Assembly: GCA_963513935.1 (NCBI GenBank)
Contig: OY740774.1
Span: forward strand, 94,666,861-94,730,860
Reading direction: 5' to 3'
Length of the DNA: 64,000 nucleotides
Source of the DNA: Aphrophora alni
Taxonomy: Eukaryota; Arthropoda; Insecta; Hemiptera; Aphrophoridae
Below the pieces are notes generated by a model. The model was not told where the DNA came from, did no database searches, and saw nothing but the letters and a program-made list of their open reading frames with translations. Each line of letters opens with the position of its first letter. Position 1 is the stretch's first letter. The position numbers and the translations under genes are program-made. Positions 35,790 through 47,357 of this stretch are shown piece after piece.

Positions 35790-37165
35790 ATTTTCAGAAA
35801 ATACATCTCTCATGACAGATTTTTTAATTATTTTTTATAAATTGACAATGTGATCTTTTAAACTGAGTTGATTTTGTGAAATTACATCTCTCATGGCTGT
35901 TTCCTGTTTTTTAAAATTATTTACAATATAGTCTTCTAAACTGAGTTGATTTTGTGAAATTACATCTCTCATGGCTGTTTCCTGTTTTTTAAAATTATTT
36001 ACAATATAGTCTTCTAAACTGAGTTGATTTGGAGAAATTACATCTCACATGGCTGTTTCCTGTTTTATTTATTTATTTATTTTTTTTTTTTTTATTGACA
36101 ATATAGTCTTCTAAACTGAGTTGATTTGGAGAAATTACATTTCTCATGGCGGTTTTTTTATTAACAATGTGGTATCCTAAAGTGAGTAGATTTTGAGAAA
36201 TTACATTTCTCATGGCTGTATTTTGTTGACAACGGTGGTCTTCTAATCTGAGTTAATTTGAGAAATTACATCTCTCATGGCTGTTTCTATTGACAATGTG
36301 GTCTTCAAAACTGAGTAAATTTGAGAAATTACATCTCTCATGGCTGTTTTTTGTTGTTTTTATTAACAATGTGGTCTTCTAAACTGAGTTGATTTTGAGA
36401 AATACATCTCTCATGACTGTTTTTATTGACAATGTGGTCTTCAAAACTGAGTAAATTTGAGAAATTACATCTCTCATGGCTGTTTTTTTTATTAACAATG
36501 TAATCTTCTAAGCTGAGTTGATTTTGAGAAATTACATCTCTCATGGCTGTATTTTGTTGACAACGGTGGTCTTCTAATCTGAGTTGATTTGAGAAATTAC
36601 ATCTCTCATGGCTGTTTTTTTTATTAACAATGCAATCTTCTAAACTGAGTTGATTTTGAGAAATACATCTCTCATGACTGTTTTTATTGACAATGTGGTC
36701 TTCAAAACTGAGTAAATTTGAGAAATTACATCTCTCATGGCTGTTTTTTTTATTAACAATGTAATCTTCTAAGCTGAGTTGATTTTGAGAATTACACCTC
36801 TAATGGCTGTTTTTATTAACAATGTGGTCTTCAAAACTGAGTAAATGTGAGAAATTACATCTCTCATGGCTGTTTTTTTTATTAACAATGTAATCTTCTA
36901 AGCTGAGTTGATTTTGAGAAATTACATCTCTCATGGCTGTTTTTTTTGACGCTGTGGTCTTCTAAACTGAGTTGATTTTGAGAAATACATCTCTCATGAC
37001 GGTTTTTATTGACAATGTGGTCTTCAAAACTGAGTAAATTTGAGAAATTACATCTCTCTTGGCTGTTTTTGTAGTTTTTATTTGACAATGTGGTCTTCCA
37101 AACTGAGTTGATTTTGAGAAATTACATCTCTCAAGGCTGTGTTTTGTTGTTTTTATTGATAATTC
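35790..37165. repeat. Tandem array of ~64-bp units, about 20 copies
   Basis: The key word acatctctcatggctg recurs about 20 times. Spacing is about 75-100 bp in the first five units and 62-70 bp afterwards. The unit is roughly 'ctgagttgattttgagaaat', the key word, a T run, and 'attaacaatgtggtcttcta'. Variants (cttcaaaactgagtaaattt, ttgacaacggtgg, aatacatctctcatgact) recur in fixed order, for example 36403-36534 against 36666-36795, giving a higher-order structure. The minus strand reads as short ORFs repeating words like SLEDHIVNK and SHERC; indels between units break the frame. Confidence 0.95.
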
Positions 37166-37199
37166 ACGAATGGGCATTTATGATTTTTTTTTAAATTAA

Positions 37200-39290
37200 T
37201 GACTCAAACCCTTGTGTGAAATCGCAAGTAAAAACAAAATGATGGGAAATCACGGTACTTACCCAGCCCAATCATACAATGCAATACAAAGAGATCAGCT
37301 AAAAGTGATGCCCAAAAGTTGGTTTCCTAAATCTTGTAGGAAATGATAAATTGTTAGATTAAGGGGGGGGGGGGTTCTTGTTATAAGTTCATTTAAAACA
37401 GTTGTTACACAGGTTTTCTGAACCTTATAACGGGCCCTATATCGAAATAGTGAAAACTGAAAGAAGTAGGCTAATTATTCAAAGCGTAGCTGAGATAAAT
37501 GTCAACTCGTAAATGGTGCGCATAGTTTAAAATCAACTGCTATTCCAGGAAGAGAATGGGGTCCACATCAAACATTTGTTTTAATAATAAGTAGGAATTC
37601 AGCTTAATTTTAAGGATTAAAAAAAAATTAAATCTCGTTTAATTCAAAAGGAATTTAAAATTCTTTATTTTGTTCTACGTTTAAAAAGATAACCTATAGC
37701 CAACTAAAGTTTTGACACGTTTTTACAAAGTCCCCGGTATAATTCTCAGAACATCTATTCCCATATTAATTTTGAAAATTGTAATTGGCAGTATTGGAGA
37801 CAGACAGATAGATGGTTAGGTATCTGTCATAAAGTGGTCTGGAGTGTAGTTTTTCCAAAATTTGATTAGTTTCAATTTTTTAAATTACGCTACAAAGTTG
37901 TTTGGTTTGACCACAACAATTCAAATTGGATTTTAACCATTAATTAAATTGGTGCCTTCTTGTAACGGATAAAAATAGTTTTACAGGTAGAGAATTCGAC
38001 AAGAGTTTGTGTTAAGTTTTACAAGATCGGTTTAGTAGGTTTTGTGAAAAGTGGATCAGAGACTTGTGGACATAAGGACTACCAATATACAAACAGGTAC
38101 TGTTTTGTTTTAGAGTCCAAGATCAGTCAACAAGAACAACAAATCATCCAAATCGGAAACAAAATCAATTGGTAATTTTGTTACAATCTGCCTTAATTAA
38201 TACCGAAACAAAACCAATTTAAGGAACTAGATTAACATTTCCAAAATTAGATTATACTCAAATATCGTCAAAATATAAAAGAAAATTTTACAATTTTCAA
38301 AGTAATTCTAAATTTTGGCAATGAATGACCATAAATTTACGCACGCGTGGATGTAATTCACATACATTGCTAAATACATTTATTTTTAGAATTTCAAACA
38401 AATGAAAAACAAGAAATAACGTTGGATTAAATCCAAACTAAATATCTTACAAGTAAAGCATGGTTTTAAACATAAACTCTAATACAGGATAAAAATAAAC
38501 CGGAATGACGTCAGGACTTATTATTAGCACTTGTTAAAGAAAGTGTTTATGCTGTAAAAATTTATCACCTTGTCTGACGGGGTTATTAACACATTACAAT
38601 TCGCAAATAAACATCGGCATGAAACTGGAGAATCCGGTCCAGCTGGTTTTCCCTGACTCATGGTTGCAACGTCACACAATCATCATTTGACACAGAATAG
38701 GAGTGCACGCCTACACAGGACGTTTGTAGAGATGAAAACGTGTAGAGAAATTTGTTTAAAAAAGTTACGTAACCTTTTTTTGGAATAGTTTGCTGGAAGG
38801 GTGTGTTTTCTAAGAACGTTTCTATATTGAATTGTTGACCGAGTTGGGAAAATACACTGGAGTTTATCCATGACGTAGTGAAAGTAATATTGGATTGTGA
38901 CGTCATATAGAATGAGATTGCTTAAAATTGGTTTAAATATTTTGTCAACGTTATTGATGATGTCAGTACAAGGTTTTCCAGTTATAGAATGATAAAATAG
39001 TATCAAATTTTTAAAAAATATATGTAATAAATAAAATAGTCCTACAGATGGTCATTCGCATAAGCATTGTGGGTACCATACGATCCGGCCCCCAAATCGC
39101 ATTTGATTCAAATCTTCCGGGGGGGGGATAATTTTTTCCGATAACTCTGAAAATATGTAGAGTTGTTTTTTTAATAATTTTTATTCACTCATTTAGAATC
39201 GATATTCGTCGCTCAAAGGTGTCAGTTTGTCACTCAAAAAAGTGATATCATCAACCATGGGCTGATCTTTCGATTTTGTAGATTATTTTA
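37200..39290. other. AT-rich DNA, no gene recognised
   Basis: An 11-G run at 37363. Frames at 38658-38906 and 39006-38683 (both minus, overlapping) have no known motif. Confidence 0.4.
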
Positions 39291-39303
39291 ATCAATATTT
39301 ATA

Positions 39304-41105
39304 CAGGGTGTTTCCAAAAATCGTTCCATAACTTCAGGAGATTATTCGTGACAATAAAAACAATTAAAAAGTTTATATAAACATTCTCTAAAATGCTTTG
39401 TTTTTAACTAGCCGACTTTATGTATTTTCATGTAGAGTTGAAATTTAGTCTGCTACTTAGTTTGAGGCCGAATTTAAGTAAAAAAATGAACTGATTTCGT
39501 TTATTCATTTCAAAATGGCGGCTATTTAATCTTTTTGCTATCGAATATCTCAAAAGCCGTTAATTTAACAAAACATTTTAAAGAGACAATAGATAGTTAT
39601 TACATATTATTATTGGACATGTCCATAACTTGGATGATTGAAATAAAAATTTGCAGAATTCAAACAATAATTTAGGTCTAGGCTAATCTTGAGTGTCGTA
39701 GACAATTACCAACTACTAAGGTTTTCAGTTTTTTATCTACAGGGTGTTCGAAAAATGTGGGGCAATAATTTACGTAGTAATTCCTTGGGTGAAAATAAGC
39801 AAAAAAGTTTATATAGACATATGTCCTATCTCGTTTCGTTTAGCGTCTGTCTGTCTGTATGTGTTTTTTACAAAATAATTCATAACTCCTTAACGGTTTG
39901 AGTTACAGCGTTGAGATTCTGCACAAATGTTTATCTTATTGGCCCCTATCTTTGTGCAAAATATGAATAAAAAAAAATCTTTAACCGTTTCAAAATGGCG
40001 GCTATTTTCAATATTTGACGGCAAATTTCACGAAAACCGTTATTTTACAAAAAATTGCAAGATACATAAAATGTAGTAAGTTTTATGGAAATTCCAACGA
40101 TATCTTATTAAGCTTATTTTGGACGAAGAATAACAGAGAAATTAATTTCTTCCTTGCTATACCTACAGTTTTCTCCATTTAAACATAGTTAAAACTGTAA
40201 CAAATATCATAAAATCACAAAAGTTGTGTTTCTTTAAAAAATGTTCATTTTGTACATGTTTGAAAATAAAATAATATTTATGTATTGATAATTTGTGATT
40301 TTATGATATTTGTTACAGTTTTAACATTGTTTAAATGGAGAAAACTGTAGGTATAGCAAGGAAGAAATTAATTTCTCTGTTATTCTTCGTCCAAAATAAG
40401 CTTAATAAGATATCGTTGGAATCTCCATAAAACTTACTACATTTTATGTATCTTGCAATTTTTTTGTAAAATTAACGGTTTTCGTAAAATTTGCCGTCAA
40501 ATATTAAAAATAGCCGCCATTTTGAAACGGTTAAAGATTTTTTATTCATATTTTGCACAAAGATAGCGCCCAATAAGATGAACATTTGTGCAGAATCTCA
40601 ACGCTGTAACTCAAACTGAAGGAGTTATGAATTATTTTGTATAAAACACATACAGACAGACGCTAAACGAATCGAGATAGGACATATGTCTATATAAACT
40701 GTTTTGCTTATTTTGACCCAAGGAATCACTACGTAAATTATTGTCCCACATTTTTCGAACACCCTGTATAATTCAGGTACCCTTTAAGCTACAGAAACAA
40801 TAAAATAAAATTTTTTGTTGGTCGTTAAAAAGAAAAATATTTTGTAAAATATACTGTTAAATTCGACGTTAAAAGGCTTAAAATGCCGCTATTTTGGAAT
40901 GATTAAAGAAAATTGATTGCTTATTTTTCTTAAATTGTGTCTTTATAACAGTAAAGTAGAATGAAAAATTTCAACTCTATATCTTTGATTTTTTGGGTTA
41001 AAACACAAAATGGTAGGTAAATAAAAAATTAAGCATATTAGAAAAATGTTTATATAAACTTTTTTATTGGCTTTCATGTGAGCTTCTGAAATTTTGGAAA
41101 CCCTG
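39304..41105. mobile_element. TA-flanked foldback element (outer), interrupted by a second one
   Basis: The left end TA|CAGGGTGTTTCCAAAAATC (TA at 39302-39303) and the right end in reverse complement TA|CAGGGTTTCCAAAATTTCAG (TA at 41106-41107) are paired termini. Further in, both arms carry an 'aaaatggcggctattt'-like word. With the nested element removed it is about 770 bp. A TA target and CAGGG termini are typical of Tc1/mariner-related non-autonomous elements. No transposase is encoded. Confidence 0.88.
39740..40766. mobile_element. 1-kb palindromic foldback element (inner)
   Basis: TA|CAGGGTGTTCGAAAAATGTG at the left (TA 39738-39739) and its exact counterpart at the right (TA 40767-40768). 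The left arm to about 40220 and right arm from about 40291 are near-identical inverted copies of about 480 bp, with a ~70-bp spacer. The arms include 'cgtttcaaaatggcggctat' and 'acttactacattttatgtat'. Few mismatches are seen by eye, so it is young. The 70-residue frame at its left end is not a gene. Confidence 0.95.
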
Positions 41106-41109
41106 TATA

Positions 41110-42450
41110 CTTAAATAACGTCTAAACTTGCTTGAGCTTTTCAAGTTAAGTAATAAATCGTATAAGATGGAAATAAATAAGACTATAAGATGACGGGGGT
41201 CAATAATATTCACCTGTTACTAAAATTTGAACAAAATCTGTTGTGTCTATTTTGAGAAATTACGTTATTTATATCATAAGGTAAATTTTGTTTTTACTGA
41301 TAACGTTGGAACCGATTTTTAGAAAATAGGATTATGTGTTTTTGTCCAAAAGTAGGCATCCCCATATTTTAAGCTATTTAAAATTAATAATTTCCCTAGT
41401 TATGGCCAAGATATGACCACATGACAAATTTTATTAAAATCATTGACCTTTGGAACAAAACACAGACAACAGATAAACAGCTGTTTGAGTAGACAGACTG
41501 GTAAAACTGATATATTCAAAGACGCATTCCACGTATCGTTATGGATATGTATAGGGGTGCATAAGTTAACAGGGTTACATCTTATTTAATATTAAGGCAA
41601 GGGAAGCCTTGCAGAGTGTTGCACAACATTATTACCCGAAAGTACATTATCTACTTGTGTTGTATTGTGTAACAAAAGTCAGAAACACTTATTTCACGCT
41701 TCAATCTATAATTTGTTATCTTCAATTGTTTAAAAAATGTAAGCATATTTAGTTAGTTTCGATTAAATATAAGTAAATTTCAGGACTAGCCTACGTGTCA
41801 AAAGTCAGCTCGGCATATCTGGTCGGATCTATGTAGAACATGAGGTGTGAAATAGTAGAAATACAGTTACTTTGCCGAATTTCTAATGAGTCACTACATT
41901 TCGGTAATAGCTTCTAGTAATGCGTTACTGGATAGATTGAATATTTTACAAGATAGCTGACGATTACAACAAACTTTTTAATCTGTTATATTTACAAGAT
42001 GTTAGCTTCATGATAACTGAATCGGTTATTTTTTAAATTACAGAACCAGTAAAAACAGTTACAGTTGTATTTATATAGTGGATTTTATAATTAAATCAAC
42101 AAAATAACACATCTAGATTTGTAACATATAGTAAAAAAAAGTAATTAGACAAATAAAAACTGCAATAAAGGTAAAAAATAAAGGAAATATAATTAAATAT
42201 ATTCTTTGTAATCAAAATTAATTAATATAGGTTACAGTACTATACAAAAGTAATAATAAAAACTGTGAAAATTTTAAAACTACCAAAAAATTAATACAAA
42301 TGTTGGGTTAAAAAAGACATTAAAATATTTTTACTGTATAAACAATAAGTGAATATAATATAGCACTAAATAATGAAAATTATAATAATAGAAATATAAA
42401 ATGAAAATATAAATATGTACAATAATAATAATATGTAATAACAATAAATT
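41110..42450. other. AT-rich DNA, no gene recognised
   Basis: Dispersed-repeat fragments (for example 41220-41470, 'accgatttttagaaaatagg'). No boundaries or coding signal. Confidence 0.4.
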
Positions 42451-42454
42451 AATC

Positions 42455-42930
42455 AATAATGATTCGAATTTACCCCTAACCACAATCACTAGAAACTTTA
42501 AAATAAAACACAATTATTTGATTAATTGTTCTTTATTTATTTCCCCCCACTAAATGCCCTGATGTACATTTCGATAACATGGTTATCATCATCGGAGGGT
42601 CTTGCTTCCAAACTAAATCTAAACTTATATATCTACTAATGAAATAAAATTAAACCTAAAACTTACTGTCTAACTGATCTGAGGAGTGGGGGGGATTTTA
42701 GCTTGAATTCAGGTTATTATAGTTTTAGGTTTAATTTTATTTCATTAGTAGATATGTAAGTTTAGATTTAGTTTAGAAGCAAGACCCTCCGATTGATGAT
42801 AACCATGTTATCGAAATGTACATCAGGGCATTTAGTGGAAATAATTAATAAAGAACAATTAATCAAATAATTGTGTTTTATTTTAAAGTTTCCAGTGATT
42901 GTGGTTAGGAGTAAATTCGAATTATTATTG
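42455..42930. repeat. Long palindrome with ~208-bp arms
   Basis: The left arm 42455-42662 (gattcgaatttacccctaac to aattaaacctaaaac) and right arm 42722-42930 pair almost completely, with a ~60-bp spacer. The arms contain 'tgtacatttcgataacatgg' and 'catcatcggagggtcttg'. No obvious target duplication was found. It could form a large hairpin in RNA or cruciform DNA. Confidence 0.95.
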
Positions 42931-42934
42931 TGAA

Positions 42935-43960
42935 TTTCACCACAGTGCTCAACAAGACTCTATCTTATAATAAATTAATCATTGAATTGAAATGAGTAAT
43001 TAATTTTAATTCCACGTATGTGTATAGCATGAATGATTATTGCACGGTTTTGCTATATGCTTTAATATATTATTGTAACATTGTTTAGTGATTCTTTAGC
43101 TGTCATTTAACACCTTACGGTTTTATTACGTTCCAATTTTTCAATAATAGTTTTAAAAGTATATGGTTATAGTTCAGCGGTACAAAATTAATTAGGCATC
43201 AATAGTAACCTATTACCGCAGTAATAGCTCCATCCTAGTAATCATATTATTTTCCCTGTACTATTAAATAACTTACATCTTTAGAAAATAGACACTAGGC
43301 AGTCTTGTTTCCATCAGTATCGCTGGACGGACGCGCTGCTTGATTACCTATTCCGCCTATCACCAATTTGTAACATATAGTATGTAGGGAGAGCAAGTAG
43401 GGTTCGTATTTATAAATTACTCTTTCAGCAATATTATATTCCAGTTAATTTAGTTTAATAAACCGTGTTTTATTTCAAACGAACGTTTTTTTTTCTCCGG
43501 GTATCCTTTCAACTCGGAGCCATCCTGAGAACTTCGCAGATAAAATGGGATCTGAAAACCTTTTCCAAAAGTTCTGAACAGAGAATATAAGTCACGAAAG
43601 GAGCTGTTCCACAACTATTGCCAGAAGTGTGTCGCTTTAGCGCCGTAACAAAGTTTCCGTTTTAAAAAATATATTGATGGAAAAAAATTGTTTCCAAACT
43701 AAATGTGTTTAAAATCAGCCCATGCGATTGTGCTGTAGGACAATTCACAATTATTGCAGACGACAGATATCATTCTAAAAACCTCTTCGAAACGGATATA
43801 TCCGGCAAATACATCGACGGTGTCTGGCTTTTCCAGGATTAGGATTATGTTGGTTCCGGCTTTAACTTCTTGTCCTTGGATTTTCCAATCAGCAGCCTCA
43901 TAACTTTCGCTTGTTTGTGAAACCTGCCGAATATATTCATTTACAACACTATAGTGTGTA
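42935..43960. other. AT-rich DNA with a dispersed-repeat fragment
   Basis: Positions 43690-43800 match the 'cagatatcattc...aaacggatat' repeat. The 95-residue minus frame at 43699-43986 crosses this repeat and is discussed under rejected items. Confidence 0.4.
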
Positions 43961-43967
43961 CAGGCTT

Positions 43968-44125
43968 GGAGGGATCCTAACTGCATCTACACCTTTTCAC
44001 GTAGTCTTGGGTTAGATCTCTCTCGACGAACTCTTGCTCTTTTCCGGTTCTGATGCTATTTGAGTATTCGAGGGTTAGAGCTCTTTATTTTATGTTTTTT
44101 TCTTCCTTTTTTGTGTGTAAGGTAA
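43968..44125 (-). repeat. Family K dispersed repeat
   Basis: 'ttttcacgtagtcttgggtt', 'ctctctcgacgaactcttgc' and 'gctatttgagtattcgaggg'. The copy is shortened in the middle. Confidence 0.85.
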
Positions 44126-44434
44126 TGATGTCTAAAGGTTTTATTATTGTTTTCTTAACTATTAAAAGAAATAATGGTCCACTTACTAACTTCACAAATA
44201 TGCAGGTAGAATAAACAACATATTTGGAATGAGTTGTAGCCACGAGTTGAAATAAACAAAATTCCGTAATGCAGCAAGCAGTCCGTGAAGAACACAGGCC
44301 TATTAGACGGTATTTCATTTTAGTAATGTATTGTTAACGCACTGAAATTGTCGCCGTCGTTGTTCTAACATCCTTAACCAGAGTTCGTTATTATTGTAGT
44401 CTCCTTCACCCCCCTTGTTGTTTAAAATAAAGAA

Positions 44435-44645
44435 AATTCTCGGTCATCATCCCCTTATAAAAAAAGTAAGGAAATAAAATAAAGAACCCCTAGTCCTCGA
44501 ATAGCGTCAGGATTGGAAAATAAGGAAAGTTGACCAAGATAGGAAATATGAAAAAGAGGAATCAAATCCAAGACTACTTAATAAAAGTGTAGATACAGCC
44601 AGGTCACTCGGGATTTCCTAGCTGACTCCACTATAGGTGAGCCCT
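44435..44645 (+). repeat. Family K dispersed repeat
   Basis: 'ctcggtcatcatccccttat', 'acccctagtcctcgaatagc', 'gaatcaaatccaagactact' and 'actccactataggtgagccc'. One of the most complete copies. Confidence 0.88.
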
Positions 44646-44696
44646 TGAAGATAATGTAGCATCCCAATTTACCTCATGATGGTCAATAATATGGTA

Positions 44697-45056
44697 GGGG
44701 ACTATGAAACTGCCCCAACATTTTGGGTACTTTTGAAACGATGAAACTTCCCCGCTCATTAAAGAGGATTAGAAGGGTCGCCTAGCAAGACGAGAAATGC
44801 TGAAATTGCCCCGAGCGGAATTTCGGTAGTATGTGTTTAAATTAAACCTCAATTAGGCATATAAGCTTGTAAGGTTAGGTTAGGTTAGGTCCCGTAGCGT
44901 AACATGTAAAATAAATTTTTCAATATTATTTGGGCGCTCGGGGCAATTTCAACATTTCTAGTCTTGCGAGGCGACCCTTCCTAATCCTCTTTAATGAGCG
45001 GGGCAGTTTCATCGTTTCAAAAGTACCCAGAATGTCGGGGGAGTTTCACTACGCCC
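44697..45056. mobile_element. TTAGG-bearing element E with 8-bp target duplication
   Basis: Perfect 8-bp repeats ATATGGTA flank it at 44689-44696 and 45057-45064. Ends are GGGGACTATGAAACTGCCCC (left) and GGGCGTAGTGAAACTCCCCC (right, reverse-complemented). The motif GAAACTGCCCCG occurs three times on the left (44706-44716, 44743-44755 and 44802-44817) and three times inverted on the right (44935-44950, 44998-45010 and 45037-45048), with matching variants in mirrored order. A TTAGG block is at 44873-44890. Length 360 bp, non-coding. Confidence 0.92.
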
Positions 45057-45066
45057 ATATGGTAAA

Positions 45067-45133
45067 TTTTAGAGTCCCCCACGGGGATTGAACAACCATT
45101 CGAGAAGCGAGAAAGCTAACCTCTAAACTAGCT
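45067..45133 (-). ncRNA. tRNA-like SINE head
   Basis: In reverse complement the stretch reads 'gctagtttagaggttagctt' (box-A-like), then 'ctcgcttctcgaatggttgt' and 'tgttcaatccccgtggggga' (box-B-like GTTCAATCC, T-arm-like stem). Length and order match a tRNA-derived promoter. There is no intact acceptor stem, so it is read as a SINE head or tRNA pseudogene rather than a functional tRNA. Element E is inserted in its downstream flank. Confidence 0.55.
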
Positions 45134-45644
45134 GCAGACTTAAACAAAAAATTCTATTGCTATTAAAAATGTTCTTAGTAGATTGTCTACGTAACAAACA
45201 GGACCCATAGTGTTAACCAAAAGTTATATTTACAGTTTTATTCAACGTGATTCATCTCTAGTAGATATAAAATTAAGGGTGAGAGTATAAGGGTGGGCGT
45301 AAACTAGAGGGGTGGAGTTGCAGGAGGTGCATATATCACATTGCAGTGTATTTAATCAATACATCCCTATCAACCAAACAAAGAAGAGCAATGAATTTAC
45401 GTCAAAACGTAGGTTTAAATAGACTAGTCCTTGAAACGAATGTCGGGTTAAGGCCCTTGTCCGCGTTACAAATCATTATTTCTCGTCGATATACACTCAG
45501 AAAAATATCTTTTTAATAATATAAAGACCTTGGTAGAGATATTCAAACTGCATTATGCAATTTTAATCTTGGGTCTACGAATTTTTTCAAACGTCTATCA
45601 TATTGAAATTTTTAAACTAGTGCTTCTTTTGGTCTAGAAATAAA

Positions 45645-45845
45645 GACTCCTAGCACTCGAATACTCTAACAGTTACAGAGTCTGAAGAGAACAACAGCTG
45701 ATCAAAAGAGAAATTGTTATGGAAGATAAAAGAGATGGATCTAACCGAAAACAAAATGAAGAAAGGAGTTGATCCAGCTATGATATCTCTGAATTGACAA
45801 ACTCGTACTCACTCTAAGTGAGCCCCAAAGGGTGATTATGAAAGT
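45645..45845 (+). repeat. Family K dispersed repeat
   Basis: 'aaagactcctagcactcgaa', 'aacaacagctgatcaaaaga', 'tgatccagctatgatatctc' and 'actctaagtgagccccaaag'. The outer left part is missing. Confidence 0.85.
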
Positions 45846-46122
45846 TTATATTTAAAACCTCACCATTGGATGTTATAAATCCATTGTCTAGAGCATGACG
45901 TAACACAGCATTACTCATAGATGTACTGTACACGCGAACAAAACACCACTTATAATTGTTTGACCCATTGTTTTATTCGATAAATATAAAAGTTACAACA
46001 AAATTTTAAAAGTGTTTGGCTATAGCTTCGTAACAAACAACAGACGAAATGACAATTGGACCTCACTTCGTTTAATCAAAATTGTAATTGTTAAATTGAC
46101 CATATTACAAAACAAAGTTCTT

Positions 46123-46680
46123 ATTCATTAGAATGTCGTACATTCTTGTTCCATTTTAATTTTACCTTTTAACATATAACTCTCTGTGCAGGTGTATGAA
46201 ACACTCTGTGAATTTTTTAAAACCGATTTTAAAATTTTAAAGCACAACCCATTTCCACCCTCAGGGGCTAACTATAGTCAATATGGGCTTTGCAGTCCCG
46301 AGGAACTCAAGCTAGATATACACCCTTTTCACGTAGTCTTAGATTGAGTCCCTCATTTTCATCTTCACTATCTCGTCTTCTACTAACTCTTGTATTCTTT
46401 TAATCCTGTCGCTATTAGAGTAATTGAGGGTTAAGTGTCTTTATTTTATGTTATTTTATAATTTTTTTTAAAGGAAATGTTGATCGAGTTGTTTTTTGAT
46501 TTTAAAAACCAAGAAAAAAATATAATAAAAAATCGTTTCTTGAACGAACCTCACACGATACCAGAAAGACGTGAAATGAATCAAGAAACAAGTAGAAACC
46601 AACTTGCCACCCTTTCCATACATTTTTATAACTTTAAAAGAAACCTGAAGACAACACCAGCTTACTGGAAGTAATTAATT
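46123..46680. repeat. Segmental duplication, copy 1, with family K on minus strand
   Basis: Shares with 47358-48010 the order: 'ttattcattagaat', 'aggtgta(t/c)ga', family K in minus orientation (46262-46470), 'aaccaagaaaaaaata', 'gaacgaacctcaca', 'aagacgtgaa' and 'cagcttactgga'. The 65-residue frame at 46477-46674 lies in the shared part and is broken in the second copy, so it is not treated as a gene. Confidence 0.85.
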
Positions 46681-46979
46681 CAAAAATATAATTGTCCATA
46701 TTTACTGTGACGTGATAGCTACTACTGCAACATGGTAGCGTTGCGGGGGAAATAATTGTTTACGTGAGTTACGCTAACCTAAGCTAGGGTTAGCTAAGGA
46801 AAACATGGTCGACCATACACGGCAAGGTCTTAATTCCCTTATCCCCGTCTGACCCAATACCACTCCTGGATAACCAGCTTTTAATGAGTTATTATACTGA
46901 ATTCTTTGGAGGACTTAAAGTTCTATTTATAAAAGTAACTGCGCACATTTAAACTAGGTCTAGAGAGGCAAGTTGACAT

Positions 46980-47340
46980 ACCTGAAGAAGTAAATATATT
47001 TACCGCTTCCCGATATGTTTTATCGGCCTTCCCGATAATATCACGAACGCCATTTACCGAAACTTAACCCGACATTTAATTTGGAATATTTAGTAAAATA
47101 AAATTTCAAAGACTCGACCGAAGTCTTGTCGACCTGTCGGAGATTACCCTTCACACTTTATTATCGCCTTTTCATCTCAGCCGGAGATCCCAACTGTCCG
47201 CTGCTTTCTGAATGCCATGCTGTTCGTAATCCGACTGGTAATCGCGGTTAATCACAACCAAGATTGCACTGGCACCCAAAGAGCAACCAAAGATTCAACC
47301 ACGATGAAGCCTTGACTGTTCATCGGAATGCGTCACAAAA
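46980..47340. other. GC-richer island of apparently single-copy DNA
   Basis: Between the two duplication copies lies about 360 bp that is visibly less AT-rich than its flanks, with no repeat relatives noticed (for example 'ctcagccggagatcccaact', 'ttacccttcacactttatta'). No open frame spans it. Confidence 0.5.
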
Positions 47341-47357
47341 CAAATTTAAAAAATGTT

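Noticed and set aside
35790..37165. Regular repeats that might suggest a CRISPR-like array
   Set aside because: Units are contiguous tandem copies without unique spacers, in a eukaryotic setting.
36338..37177. Repetitive minus-strand ORFs in the 64-bp array
   Set aside because: Frames break at most unit junctions, and unit-length variation is not in multiples of three.
43699..43986. 95-residue minus frame with 'ADWKIQGQEVKAGTNIIL', faintly like the K-helix to heme side of a cytochrome P450
   Set aside because: The resemblance ends after about 18 residues. Its C-terminal part is read through a dispersed repeat, and no heme-binding Cys motif or splice context is present.
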